From: Phoma sp. XZ068
Lineage: Eukaryota > Ascomycota > Dothideomycetes > Pleosporales > Didymellaceae
NCBI GenBank assembly: GCA_004835665.1
Contig: RBKR01000001.1
Span: 2,046,001 to 2,110,000, forward strand
DNA: 64,000 nucleotides
Direction of reading: 5' to 3'
In this document: positions 19,951-29,782 of the stretch, piece after piece
Position numbering within the stretch: the first letter of the stretch is position 1
How the letters are laid out: every line of letters begins with the position of its first letter
Program-made: the position numbers and the translations under genes
The notes under the pieces: generated by a model
Told to the model about the DNA's origin: nothing
Database searches by the model: none
Seen by the model: the letters and a program-made list of their open reading frames with translations, nothing else

Positions 19951-22344
19951 CTACTTCAATTCAGATACTGCCTCGCCAACGCCGCCCATATCCATCCCCA
20001 GCTCGTCCCTACAGCTGCCATTTTCGCAAAGCATAACGCCATCTTTGCTCGAGTCCATACTGCTTACAAGCCCATTCCTCTGCTTCAGCCAGTCTCCGCC
20101 TTGTGCACGCACTCTGCTGATGGTGCTGAGACCAGCTGGTCGCTCACGGTATCTTCTCAGCCACTCCTCGACTCTCTGACCCTCGCCTGTAATCACAACA
20201 TGTCTGACGCCCAGTTTCCCAGCGACGACTGCGTCCATTAGACTCGGGAACAGGAATGGATGCTGCATAACCTCTGCTTCGAACGCACTTGCTGTGTCCC
20301 TTGCTAGCTTGACGTACTTTTCATCCTCAAGCAGAGCACCTAGTCTGTCCAAGTTCTGCGCACTCACACCATTAGTACCGGGCTCAGCGTTGTCCATGCC
20401 GTCCTTCAACCGCATGAGTAAGTCTTGCTGATCCTCTGATGTTGAAAAGAAGCCAAGATTCTCTTTGTCCCAGAAGAGATTGATTTGAGTCTGCTGTAAC
20501 TCGTCGGCCCATTGTAAGTATGATTCGTTGAATGTGGCTTCGTAGAGGGAGATGAGACCAGAGACGAGGTAGGCGTAGTCATCTGCAAACCCGGGTGCTT
20601 CACCTGGACCTTCTCGGTACACACGTATTAACGTCTTGGAAGAGGTGTTGTAGAGCTCCCGGTTGATGAAGGCAGCTGCTTGCTCGGCAGCGGCCAGGTA
20701 GTGCTGTGACCGTGACGCGTCTTTTGATGCAAGTGCCGCAGCTGTGCGTGCTAATGCCCCGATGGCAAGACCATTCCAGGAGACCACGATCTTATCATCA
20801 AGTGCTGGTCGTGGCCGCTCTTTTTCGCGGTGGTCGCGCAACTTTTGTCGGCCTTCTGACAGTATTTTTCCTACCTCTTCCTCAGACAGTGCAAATTGTT
20901 TCGCCAGTTCTGCTGGGGTTGTTGTAACTTCGAGGACATTCTGGTTGATGAGTTCGTCATGCGCATCATGCTCAGGTGCGACGTTTCCCTCGTCCTTGAC
21001 GTTGTAGTATCGTGCCAAGATCTCAGCGTTTCGCTCGCCCAGGATGTCTTGGAACTCATTGAGTGTCCAGACGTAGAACGCACCCTCACGCTTCTCCTTG
21101 TCAGAGGGTCGATATAGCGAGTCTGCGTCCTCGGAGGAGAAGAACCCTCCAGACTGCGAGTGTAAAGGCGCCGAGGTGAGATATGTTGCAATGTCATGAA
21201 CGGCGGAGAGATGCTCAGGACTCTTCGTCATGAGGTATGTATCGAGGTAGACTGGCAGCAGCTGCACCTGGTCGTACAGCATCTTCTCAAAGTGTGGCAA
21301 ACTCCAGTCTCTCGTAACTGAGTAGCGCGCAAATCCATTGCCAATCTGATCGTGTATGCCGCCCTTGTTCATAGCATCCAGTGTAGCTATAACCATATCC
21401 TTCGCTTGCGTGCACTCCTTCGCCCCAACGACATCGGCAACCGCGCGTGGGTACTGTGACAGCTTTAGGAGGAAAGCGAGGTTTGAGGGCGTGGGAAACT
21501 TTGGTGCGTTACCAAAACCAGCGTAGTCTGTGTCGTACTTGTTCTGAAAGTACTGATAGGCTTCCTCCAGCAGGTCGAGCTCGAGCGCGTCAGGTGGTCC
21601 ACCATCTTTCCTGCTGATATTGCCGTCCTCTGTAAATTCCTTCAGCTGCGTAGTGATCTCTTTCGCAGAGTCTAGACAACGCTGTCGCTGGTTCTGCCAC
21701 ACATCCCTGATCTTCTGCAAGATGCCAACAAAGCCAATGTGATCCCCACCCATCGTCGACCCTGGGCCTGGCCAGTATGTTCCACCAAAGATGGGTTGCA
21801 GGTCGGGCGTAATGAAAGCATTCAGTGGCCATCCTCCACTCCCTGTAGTGGCCTGAACATAGTTCATGTATATGCGATCGACATCGGGGCGCTCTTCACG
21901 GTCGATCTTGATGGGAATGAAGTTGTCATTAAGCAGCTGCGCGACTTCGTTGTTCTCGAACGACTCGCGCTCCATGACATGACACCAATGGCAGGCAGCG
22001 TAGCCTATGCTAATGAAGATGAGGCGGTTCGATTTCTTTGCTAGCTCCAGCGCTTCCGGTCCCCATTGCTGCCACGCCACTGGGTTGTGCATGTGTCCTC
22101 GCACATATGGGGAGCGACTCTCATTGAGGCGGTTTGTGAGCTTCAGGCCGTCGCCGGCACTGGAGGTGCTCTTTGTGGCCATTCTGAGGACCGAGGTGTG
22201 AATCTTGAGCAACTGTGCTCTGGGAGGGTGTCGCGGCGGGGTAGTGGTGGGTGTAGGACGGTGGTTCGGTGCGCGGTGGGGCGTCGTTGCGGTCAGGATA
22301 CTTCGCGCACAGGGTCCTCGTAAGTTGAATTGTATCTGAGGCAT
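19951..22344 (-). CDS. SPATA20/YyaL-family protein (thioredoxin-like DUF255 plus alpha/alpha barrel)
   Basis: Single exon. The first ATG is at 22344 (797 residues) and an alternative at 22182 (MATKSTSSAG, 743 residues). The longer form has an Arg/Thr/Pro-rich, acid-free leader that could direct it to mitochondria. The family (bacterial YyaL, human SPATA20/SSP411) pairs an N-terminal thioredoxin-like domain with a C-terminal (alpha/alpha)6 barrel resembling N-acylglucosamine epimerases; its biochemical role is not settled. Seen here are the CHWCH motif at about 118-122, followed by VMERESFENNEVA, then KIDREERPDVDRIYM, GGWPLN and GGTYWPG, all hallmark blocks. The barrel shows GGIHDQIGNGFARYSVTRDW and HFEKMLYDQ. 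No intron is needed. Confidence 0.93.
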   Translation of the reverse strand: MPQIQFNLRGPCARSILTATTPHRAPNHRPTPTTTPPRHPPRAQLLKIHTSVLRMATKSTSSAGDGLKLTNRLNESRSPYVRGHMHNPVAWQQWGPEALELAKKSNRLIFISIGYAACHWCHVMERESFENNEVAQLLNDNFIPIKIDREERPDVDRIYMNYVQATTGSGGWPLNAFITPDLQPIFGGTYWPGPGSTMGGDHIGFVGILQKIRDVWQNQRQRCLDSAKEITTQLKEFTEDGNISRKDGGPPDALELDLLEEAYQYFQNKYDTDYAGFGNAPKFPTPSNLAFLLKLSQYPRAVADVVGAKECTQAKDMVIATLDAMNKGGIHDQIGNGFARYSVTRDWSLPHFEKMLYDQVQLLPVYLDTYLMTKSPEHLSAVHDIATYLTSAPLHSQSGGFFSSEDADSLYRPSDKEKREGAFYVWTLNEFQDILGERNAEILARYYNVKDEGNVAPEHDAHDELINQNVLEVTTTPAELAKQFALSEEEVGKILSEGRQKLRDHREKERPRPALDDKIVVSWNGLAIGALARTAAALASKDASRSQHYLAAAEQAAAFINRELYNTSSKTLIRVYREGPGEAPGFADDYAYLVSGLISLYEATFNESYLQWADELQQTQINLFWDKENLGFFSTSEDQQDLLMRLKDGMDNAEPGTNGVSAQNLDRLGALLEDEKYVKLARDTASAFEAEVMQHPFLFPSLMDAVVAGKLGVRHVVITGEGQRVEEWLRRYRERPAGLSTISRVRAQGGDWLKQRNGLVSSMDSSKDGVMLCENGSCRDELGMDMGGVGEAVSELK

Positions 22345-22822
22345 GCGCCAGTGCGAACAGGTGGTCGAGCCGCGCAATAAGAGCTCCCAACGCAAGGGGA
22401 AATGCGGCGAGATATGGGGTGCAGGGGTGTGATAGCTCCAGCCCCGCGCTCCGTCATCGCGTACCCGCGCATCGGGATTGGTAGTCAGCGAACCATCATC
22501 CTCACCAAAAAACGCTCACGCCTGACCAGAACGAATTTTCCTGCTAAGCGTCGATCCGGAATCATTTCGACATGTGGATGCACGGAACGTGCTGACGCCT
22601 TGCAACCCTACCGCAGTCTAATCAGAAATGCAGAGATATGACAGAGGCCCAGTAAGAACGGGACATATTCATTAAACTGAAATGAGTTTACGGGTCTCCA
22701 GTCCTAATTTGGCAAGCTGAATGCATAATGTGGAACTCAACAGAGATGTGATCAGTGGTAGTCCACTTTTGACACTGATTATAAGTTTTATTATTTTCAA
22801 CTATCACATACAAGAACAACAT
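22345..22822. other. Intergenic between SPATA20 gene and tRNA
   Basis: About 480 bases, GC-rich near the gene start and AT-rich close to the tRNA. It is the upstream region of two divergent transcription units. No other feature was seen. Confidence 0.45.
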
Positions 22823-22910
22823 GGTCGCTTAGCTCAGTTGGTTAGAGCGTGGTGCTAATAGTCTCATCCTTGATACGCCAAGGTCGCGAGTTCGACCCTC
22901 GTAGTGACCA
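22823..22910 (+). tRNA. tRNA-Ile: tRNA-Ile(AAU) with 14-base intron
   Basis: The acceptor stem GGTCGCT pairs with AGTGACC, followed by discriminator A. The D-arm is GCTCAGTTGGTTAGAGC. The anticodon arm is TGGTG-CTAATA..A-CGCCA, with anticodon AAT at positions 34-36. The T-arm is GCGAG-TTCGACC-CTCGT, with one G-U closing pair. The canonical nuclear tRNA intron sits after position 37, bases 22861-22874 (14 bases). Mature length is 74 without CCA. The A box (TAGCTCAGTTGG) and B box (GGTCGCGAGTTCGACCC) are intact. The A at 34 would be edited to inosine. Confidence 0.95.
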
Positions 22911-22915
22911 GATTC

Positions 22916-22920
22916 TTTTT
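22916..22920 (+). terminator. RNA polymerase III terminator of tRNA-Ile
   Basis: A run of five T residues begins five bases after the discriminator base of the tRNA. This is the usual Pol III stop signal. Confidence 0.8.
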
Positions 22921-24206
22921 GCTCATCTACGCGACATTGATCGTAGGTTTTGAGCTTCCTTTTGCTGACAGGAGAAACTTGAAGTGTGTGTGAAAGCTGT
23001 CAAAACATGTGGCTGTTTGTTCAAAGCTCTACTTTTCAAATCCTGCGGCATTGCCAAATCTCCCTTCTTCAATCCACTTATGCCGCCGATGTCACCATGA
23101 TGACCATTATGAACAGGAGAGCAGTTTTAGGTGTATCCTAGATACTTCTCTAGCCTAGATACTTCTCTAGGAGGGTTGAAAAGCCACTCAGCTACTTGTT
23201 CTTGGTCTGGAATTCTGCTCTGATAACTTCACCGACGCATGGCTTCAGCGTCAGCACAATGTTCACCAACACCGACGCAGCAGTATTCAAACTAGCCGCT
23301 CAGCATCGAGTGAGCATTTGCAGCATCCGAACACTGGATCTTGAACTATTCCAAAGCGAAGAGCTACTGTCCATCGGACGAACTGGGTGTTTGGTTCAGC
23401 TGTAATGATCAGAGCTCTGGCAAATAACCCTGTCGAGAACATTGTTTAATTGAAGTTTGAGGAATGAAAGATTGACTTTAGTGTGCTTGAGATATGTCCC
23501 TTATATCTGGCCCATACGAGCAAGGAAAGTCCTGTACAGTGAGGCCCTCAGCCAGGAACAGAAGCAGAAAATGATACAAGGTGACATGGCATTAATCAAG
23601 TGAATTGAAAATGCCATAGTAACCGGAAGTAACACAGCGACGTTGATGTAATACGCCACTGCGCAATTAAGCTTGGTCGATCAAAGCCACCTACGATGTC
23701 TCTGGGCTAAATGACGTGAGATTTTCTTACCAAAGGTTGGAATAGCCTACATACGTAGTTTTTGTTGTAGTATGTAGAAGATAAACACGCAACTTTTGCC
23801 AGAAGACCAGTAGCTAATGAGCAAACCCAATCTCGGCGAATTGGTTCGGGCCTAATCGAGGACGTCAGCGCCTGATGGTCAGGCAACAAAACGACATGTT
23901 TTGGCGAGCTCGAGCTTTCATCAAATTTTCGAATGTGTATTCAGGAAGACCGGATACCAAGCAAGGGAAACCTTGAGTCTGGAGAATACGGAGGCAGAAT
24001 AGATCAGAAGGAACATAATTGCAAAGGATAGCTGTCATAGCATTGCATATCTATCTCCACGACCGGCGCAAATATATACAAGAATGCCAGACAATTGTGG
24101 CGTAATAAAAATCCCTTTCAGTCCTTCCTTTTCGTGCATCTTCCATGCACACCTCCATTGGTGTTTTACCACCTAGCATAATACATGATACTTTCTGCAC
24201 TATCGC
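22921..24206. other. Long intergenic stretch without a supported gene
   Basis: About 1.3 kb, AT-rich, between the tRNA and the 3' end of the pectate lyase gene. It contains a 17-bp perfect tandem duplication at 23137-23170. Short open frames (for example 23196-23405) show no domain-like sequence. The part next to 24207 is probably pectate lyase 3' UTR. Confidence 0.45.
23137..23170 (+). repeat. 17-bp perfect tandem duplication
   Basis: The unit cctagatacttctctag occurs twice head to tail at 23137-23153 and 23154-23170. It lies in noncoding sequence and has no evident function. Confidence 0.85.
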
Positions 24207-25241
24207 TTAGAAAGAGAGGGTGTTACCAGCAGTGCCGACAACAGCTGCCTTGACAGCAGAGGAGGCAAGGAGGTTGGAGACAGTGTAAGGGGCCTTGGTA
24301 AGAGTACCCTTGGGAGCAGTGTTGGCACCGCCACCGAAGTCGTTGCCGTTCTCAACAGCGTAACCGCCATCGGTGGAGTAGAGAGACTTCTTGGAGTTCA
24401 CGAAGACGTTGTTCTGAACGAGGAGCTGGGCGCCCTGGCGAGTGTTGATGCCGTCGGAGACGTTCTCATAGTAGTTGTTGTAGAAGTGACCGGTACCGAA
24501 GCGGAACGATGGACCACGGGAGTTGAGGTTGTAGAGGTAGTTGTTGGCATAGGTGACGGTCAAGTGGCCCTTGTCCTCGGCGCTGTTAGAGTCGGAGTGA
24601 CCGATCAAAGATGCCTTCCAGTGGTCGTGGAGGAAAGTATTGGTAACGGTGACGAAGTCAGCAGCGTGGGTGATATCGAGGAGACCGTCGTAGTAGTCCT
24701 TGTCGTGGTCACGGTCGGAAGACAGGTCAAGGTGGTCAACCCAGACGTTCTGGACCTACGAAAGTATTAGTATAGGGTGTTGACTTTATGAATTGAGGGT
24801 TCTGACCTTCTGGATGGCGACAGCATCACCGCCGACAACCTTCTTGACAGCGAAGTTACGGAGAATGACGTTCTTCACATCCTTGACTGTGATGGTGAAG
24901 TTCTCAAAGACAACCTTGCTGTTTTGTCCGATGATAGACTTGTTGCTGCCAACCTTGACGTTGTCACCAGAGCCCTTGATGGGGCCAGTGATGACAACAA
25001 TAGTGGCGGTGTCGCCCTTAACGGCGGCAGTGAGCTCGCTGAGGGTGGCGACCTTGACGGTCTTACCGCCCTTACCACCAGTGGTTCCGCCATTGGTGGT
25101 AGCGTATCCAACAGTTGCGACGTCCTCAAGGGATGCAGCACGCTTCTCGATGCTGCGCTTGACATCGATCATGCTAGGAGTGGGCGCTGCCAGAGCGGTG
25201 ATGGCCGAAAGGCCGAAGGAGACAATGGTGCTGAACTTCAT
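24207..25241 (-). CDS. Secreted pectate lyase, polysaccharide lyase family 1
   Basis: Two exons, 25241-24807 and 24755-24207, joined by a 51-base intron in phase 0, give 327 residues. The enzyme cleaves polygalacturonate by Ca-dependent beta-elimination and acts outside the cell on plant walls. A signal peptide (MKFSTIVSFGLSAITALA) is followed by APTP and a possible Lys-Arg propeptide site near residue 33. The parallel beta-helix core shows NVWVDHLDLSSD (about 148-159), the calcium-binding DYYDGLLDIT (165-174) and IGHSDS. The catalytic R-x-P-x-x-R block is RGPSFRFG (Arg225, Pro227, Arg230). There is no carbohydrate-binding module. A TATATAAA lies about 125 bases upstream. The 3' flank is AT-rich. 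Confidence 0.94.
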
Positions 25242-25364
25242 CGTGTCGAAGTAATGACAAGTTCAAGAAAGAATGACTGAAGGTTGAAGCGAAGGACTGG
25301 ATGTTGGGGTGGGAAAGAATGGAAGAGCTGAGCTGAAGAACAGCATACCTGCAGACTCCATTCA

Positions 25365-25372
25365 TTTATATA
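25365..25372 (-). promoter_or_regulatory. TATA box of the pectate lyase gene
   Basis: TATATAAA on the minus strand, about 125 bases upstream of the ATG at 25241. Distance and strand fit a core promoter. Pattern only. Confidence 0.5.
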
Positions 25373-27413
25373 GAGTGCATCATCCGACATCCGGCTTGTC
25401 GTGTAGTCCCACATTCACTGCCAAGTCCCACAAGCATGCCCAAGCGTTTCCACCACTTTGTTTCGACCGTTTTTGCACCAATGAGGCTTTGCCGCATTCT
25501 ATCACGAAAGCGGAGGCCATGCGATCTCTAACGGGGCAGATTGCTTGTTTCGATCAGGCCTTGCGAAACAAGCAAAATTAGAGGGCATTCGGTACGCGCT
25601 GGGAGGATTATGTTTGAAACAACTAACTAGATATGGTGTGCACTCTCCACTCTTCACGCTGCCAAGCCAGGGGCTTTGGCATCGAAACGTGACAGTAACT
25701 TGAAAGGGTTGTAAGTATATTGAGCGGACATATGCGCGGATGAACAATGTGGTGTGGAGAAATCGATGTCTGATCGCAGATCGGCAATCGTTGCGTACCG
25801 AGAATCACGACCATGCAGCGTAGAGTGTCGTGATGATGCAGTTTGAGATTAACTGTCCACATAGATTCGCGTGATCGCGTGCACCTTATAGCACATTGTG
25901 TGTTCGCGGTCTGGAAATGAACCACGAATTGTGTCGCGCGCGGCCAAAGGTAAGCTTAGGTTATTGGTTCGGACTGCCACCACCTCTGCTTACGGGTTCC
26001 TCATACCCTGACTCATGGAACAAGGAAACATGCTGAGATGCGTACGTAGTCACCTGAAGTCATTTTGGAAGGCTAACATGAAGCCGAATCTACACACGTC
26101 GACATCAGCTTCATCCCATCAAGTCTTGCTTCAAGGTATGGTGTTTGCAAGCTTCAGGGCCAACCCTTTCAGTTGGTAGTTAATTGAAGGGAAGGGCGGG
26201 CCAGCGAAAATAATGATTGCGATATTGCAGGCCCACATGATGGAGACGATGAAAGGGGCGACAGACGCACACGACAGCGAGCAAGCTGGATCTTCTTGAG
26301 CGCCTAATTTTGGTCGGCAATTCATGTTCAGGGAGAGTGCTTCTCCCTGAAAAGTGATGCTTGCCATGCCAAGCAGTGATGACGAATGTTGTAATTTGGA
26401 TAGAAGAAAAAAGTCGAGTTGTCCACCCATTTCGAAATGGATATCTCCTAGGAGGCGTTTCGCCTGGGCCGTACAACCGTTCGTGTGGATGTCGGCACAG
26501 CCACAGATGATGCCAATACTAAGTTGCGGGCAGCCAAGATGTTAAAATGCTGGACAATGCCGATGCCAAGTTAATGCTGGTGAATTGTGTTCCTGGAGGC
26601 TTGAAAGGCGTGATGCCTGACATGAAACAGATGTACACCAGGATCAACGGGAGCACAGCCCAAAGCCAAGGACGAATGCCGCCTTCCAGTCGGGTTCGTG
26701 TTCGGCATGCATTAATCAACGCTAATTGACATTATCGAAGTTCTCTGAGGAATGATATTTAAGCAGCATTTTAGTGTCGTAGACTTCGTACGGAGGATAT
26801 GTCGTATGCCCACACAAGCTGCCGACCGCTAAGCTCCCTCTGTGCAAGAGTGTCTGATTTGATGGAGATATGCTACCTCTACGATCTCATTCTCGTAGTC
26901 CCTCAGAGCTTCATTGAGTGAACTGGTGTGAAAATGCTGCTTGGGGAGACAAATATACACCACCCTGAAAGTCCTCGAAGGGATTGGACATTGATATATA
27001 AAAGTCAATGACAATAGGCGGGCGACGAAAAAGTGTGGCGAGTCTTCGCCGCCTGAACTTGCAGACCAGCGTTGTTGTTGTTGTTCCATGTTCACAGTCT
27101 GGCACTGGAAAGGGAAGTAGCTATCACGTGCAAATATGTATGTGACATCATCGGATCGCCGAAAACAGTAATGACCTTGGATGGCAACGTTCAAAAAAGC
27201 CAACGAAACACCTTCTCAAGGCAGCAGCAAACCATAAACTATACATAATACTACCAGATTCAGCCTCAGATTTGTTCCAGATATTAAAGATTCGCAAACC
27301 CGCCCTTGGTTGGCCACTACAGTGTCTGGGACCAGTTGCAGACCGCGACTACGGTGTTACACTTATTCAACCGCCACGTACTTCGTCAACACTGCGCAAG
27401 ACGACAGAACGCA
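25373..27413. other. Gene-poor stretch upstream of pectate lyase
   Basis: About 2 kb without a supported gene. Minus-strand open frames at 26131-26430 and 26519-26719 are hydrophobic and may be remnants of a membrane-protein gene, but no motif confirms this. A (GTT)5 tract lies near 27071. Probably promoter sequence for the two flanking divergent genes. Confidence 0.4.
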
Positions 27414-28064
27414 ATGCCTCCCATCCCAACTTACAAGAACGCGCCCATAAAGGCCCACGGCGTCACCCCTCAAACCGACGATGGCTCTAACCCAGCACCA
27501 ACACCCACGTCACGATATGTACCTGCTACGACAACTGTAGACTCCTCTGCACCTCCAGCGCCCCAGCCAGGCGCCCGCCCAACGCCTACCGCCTCTGTAA
27601 CCTCGAACTACAATGGCCCTCCACCTCCTCAGCCCGGCTACACAGCTACGCACGTCACGACCGAGACACGAGTCCACGCGCCGCCACCACAGTTCACACA
27701 GCCGCCGCCGACTGACTCGCAGCTTGCTGGGCGTTCGACAGTGACGTCGACAACGGCGAGCAAGTCAGGCCCTACGACGCTGAACCTAGGCCCGGTGGCT
27801 AGTCCATTCCAGAGTGCGAACGTTGGTGGTGCAGTGCCCACAGCAACTGCAACAGATGAGGGCGTGAGGAGAAGTTTGGAACACCCACCTGGGTATCAAC
27901 AGGCGCCTGACAATGCGCCATATACACAAGGTGGCGGTATTGGAGGAGGGGAGAGTGCTGCGGAGGGTATTGGGGCTCAGGCGTGGAATATGTTGTCGCG
28001 CGCTGGTGAGGCGCTGAAGGGCGCGGAGGAGGCGGCGTGGAAGGCTGTGAACGGGAAGAAATAA
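27414..28064 (+). CDS. Proline/threonine-rich protein of unknown function
   Basis: Single exon, 216 residues from the ATG at 27414. The first three quarters are low complexity, rich in Pro, Thr, Ala and Ser, with PPPPQPGY- and PAPTPTSRY-like runs. The C-terminus changes to a Gly-rich linker and an amphipathic Ala/Glu/Lys helix (WNMLSRAGEALKGAEEAAWK), the only ordered-looking part. There is no signal peptide or membrane segment. I do not recognise the family. Such proteins are common in filamentous fungi and could be scaffold or adaptor proteins, but nothing here proves that. Codon use in the frame is typical of the neighbouring genes, which supports expression. Confidence 0.65.
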   Translation: MPPIPTYKNAPIKAHGVTPQTDDGSNPAPTPTSRYVPATTTVDSSAPPAPQPGARPTPTASVTSNYNGPPPPQPGYTATHVTTETRVHAPPPQFTQPPPTDSQLAGRSTVTSTTASKSGPTTLNLGPVASPFQSANVGGAVPTATATDEGVRRSLEHPPGYQQAPDNAPYTQGGGIGGGESAAEGIGAQAWNMLSRAGEALKGAEEAAWKAVNGKK

Positions 28065-28444
28065 TAGTCTCAATTAGGTAGCAGGATGGGATCAAATAAG
28101 TAGGTCGATGCAGATCACAATCACCACGTAGCAATAGCAATGAACAGATGTTGTGTGAAGGAAACCCGAAATCTTTCTATAAACCGCTATTTTTCCCATG
28201 CTCCAAGCGATGGAAAGTGAACACCTAGGAAAGGGGTAAATAGACAAAGCAATGCAAGCCGGATATGACGAGTAGTACAGGGCAAAGTAAAGTACAAGGT
28301 GTTTTACCACCGGGTCGTGCTTTCCGTGACGGGCTTGATGTGCTCCATCATTCACCTCTACACACAACTCGTCCCCTCGCGGCGCGATTAGCCGCTTCCA
28401 CCACGTGAACTCATATTGGGGTATCGAAGAAAGAGGGAAGGCGC
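28065..28444. other. Convergent intergenic gap
   Basis: About 380 bases between the 3' ends of the proline-rich gene (+) and the ADP/ATP carrier gene (-). Presumably the two 3' UTRs. No other feature was seen. Confidence 0.5.
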
Positions 28445-29782
28445 TTAACCAGATCCACCCTTGAACTTCTTGCCGAACATGAGGAGCTGGGCCTGGTCGT
28501 AGATGGACAGGACACCGGCACCGGCAACACCACGGAGGATGTTGGCACCAGCACCCTTGAACAGGGACTTGACACCCTCAGCGGCGACGATCTGGCGGGC
28601 AGCATCGAGAGTACCGTTGTACTTGACGGCCTCACCGGAGGTCATCATCATACGACGACGGATGGTGTCAAGAGGGTAAGAGGCGATACCGGCACCGGTG
28701 GTGACGGCCCAACCAAGAGCGAAGGAGGCAAGGAAGTTACCCTCGAGGTTACCGGTGAGGAGGACAGGCTTGATCGAGTCGTACATACCGAAGTACAGAC
28801 CACGGTAGACAACGATACCAGCAACGGAGGGCATGAAACCACGGTAGAGACCACCGATACCGTCGGAAGCGAGGGTCTTCTTGTAAACGTCTACGAGACC
28901 GTTGAACTGGCGCTCACCACCCTTCTTGGCGGACTTGGCGTCGTTGGCAAGACGGGTACGGGCGTAGTCGAGGGAGTAGACGAAGAGGAGGGAAGTGGCA
29001 CCAGCGGCACCACCGGAGGCCAAGTTACCGGCCATCCACTTGGCGTAACCGTCACGCTCCTTCTTGTAGGCGAACATGGACTTGTATGTGTCGCGGAAGG
29101 CGAAGTTGAGCGCCTGGGTAGGGAAGTAACGGATGACGTTGGCGGTGTTACCACGCCAGAGAGAGAGGACACCCTCGTTCTGGGCAGTGCGCTTGAAGCA
29201 CTCGGTGATACCGTCGTACTTGCGGTCGAGACGGCCGGACTTCAGCATCTCATCCTGCAGCGGTTGTTAGGCGATGATCGTGAATGGACATTGATGAAGC
29301 TGATGCGTACCTGGTTCTGGATGAGGAGCTTGACACGCTCGATGGGGGCGGCAGCGGTCTTCGAGACGGCGGCGGAGACACCACCCACTGATAAGGGGTT
29401 AGTAACTGCATTTTCGAGGAAAAGTTTGCGCATCGAGTTGCCATCAAGTTGGGAGCCATTGACTCTTAAAGTTGATGAATGTCGTCGATGCAATGATGGA
29501 ACGTACTCAAGAAGTCGACTACGAAGCCGCTGTGTGATTGTTAGCCTTGATTCTTGAAAGGGTGGCCAATTGATAGCAAGCCGCAGCCAGCTGACAACGT
29601 CTCAGCGCTTGCGATTCCATTCCATGCGTCGTTGCTCTGCGAAGGCAGGCGCGACCGATGCAATTGAGATGGAAGTTGCGCAAGTCGCTGGTCCGGTGCA
29701 GCTGAAGCTGTGAAGGTTGCATTTGGCGTGAAGTGGTAACATACGGCATGCCCATAAAACTCTTATCCTGCTGCGAAGCCAT
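28445..29782 (-). CDS. AAC: Mitochondrial ADP/ATP carrier
   Basis: Four exons: 29782-29745, 29529-29507, 29387-29311 and 29254-28445, 315 residues. It exchanges matrix ATP for cytosolic ADP across the inner mitochondrial membrane. The ADP/ATP-carrier signature RRRMMM is present at about 245-250 (PLDTIRRRMMMTSGEA). The carrier motifs of the other repeats are APIERVKLLIQNQ and YSLDYARTRLAND. The N-terminus (MASQQDKSFMGMPGFVVDFL) is assembled from two tiny exons of 38 and 23 bases separated by 215- and 119-base introns; phases fit exactly. The coding sequence is strongly biased toward C-ending codons and repeats GTC/ACC/CTC heavily, as expected for a very highly expressed gene. Confidence 0.96.

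Noticed and set aside
26131..26719. Two hydrophobic minus-strand frames that might be a membrane-protein remnant
   Set aside because: Different frames, no recognisable motif, no splice sites that join them convincingly.
26829..27203. 124-codon minus-strand frame upstream of the proline-rich gene
   Set aside because: No domain features, mixed composition, lies in the promoter of the divergent gene.
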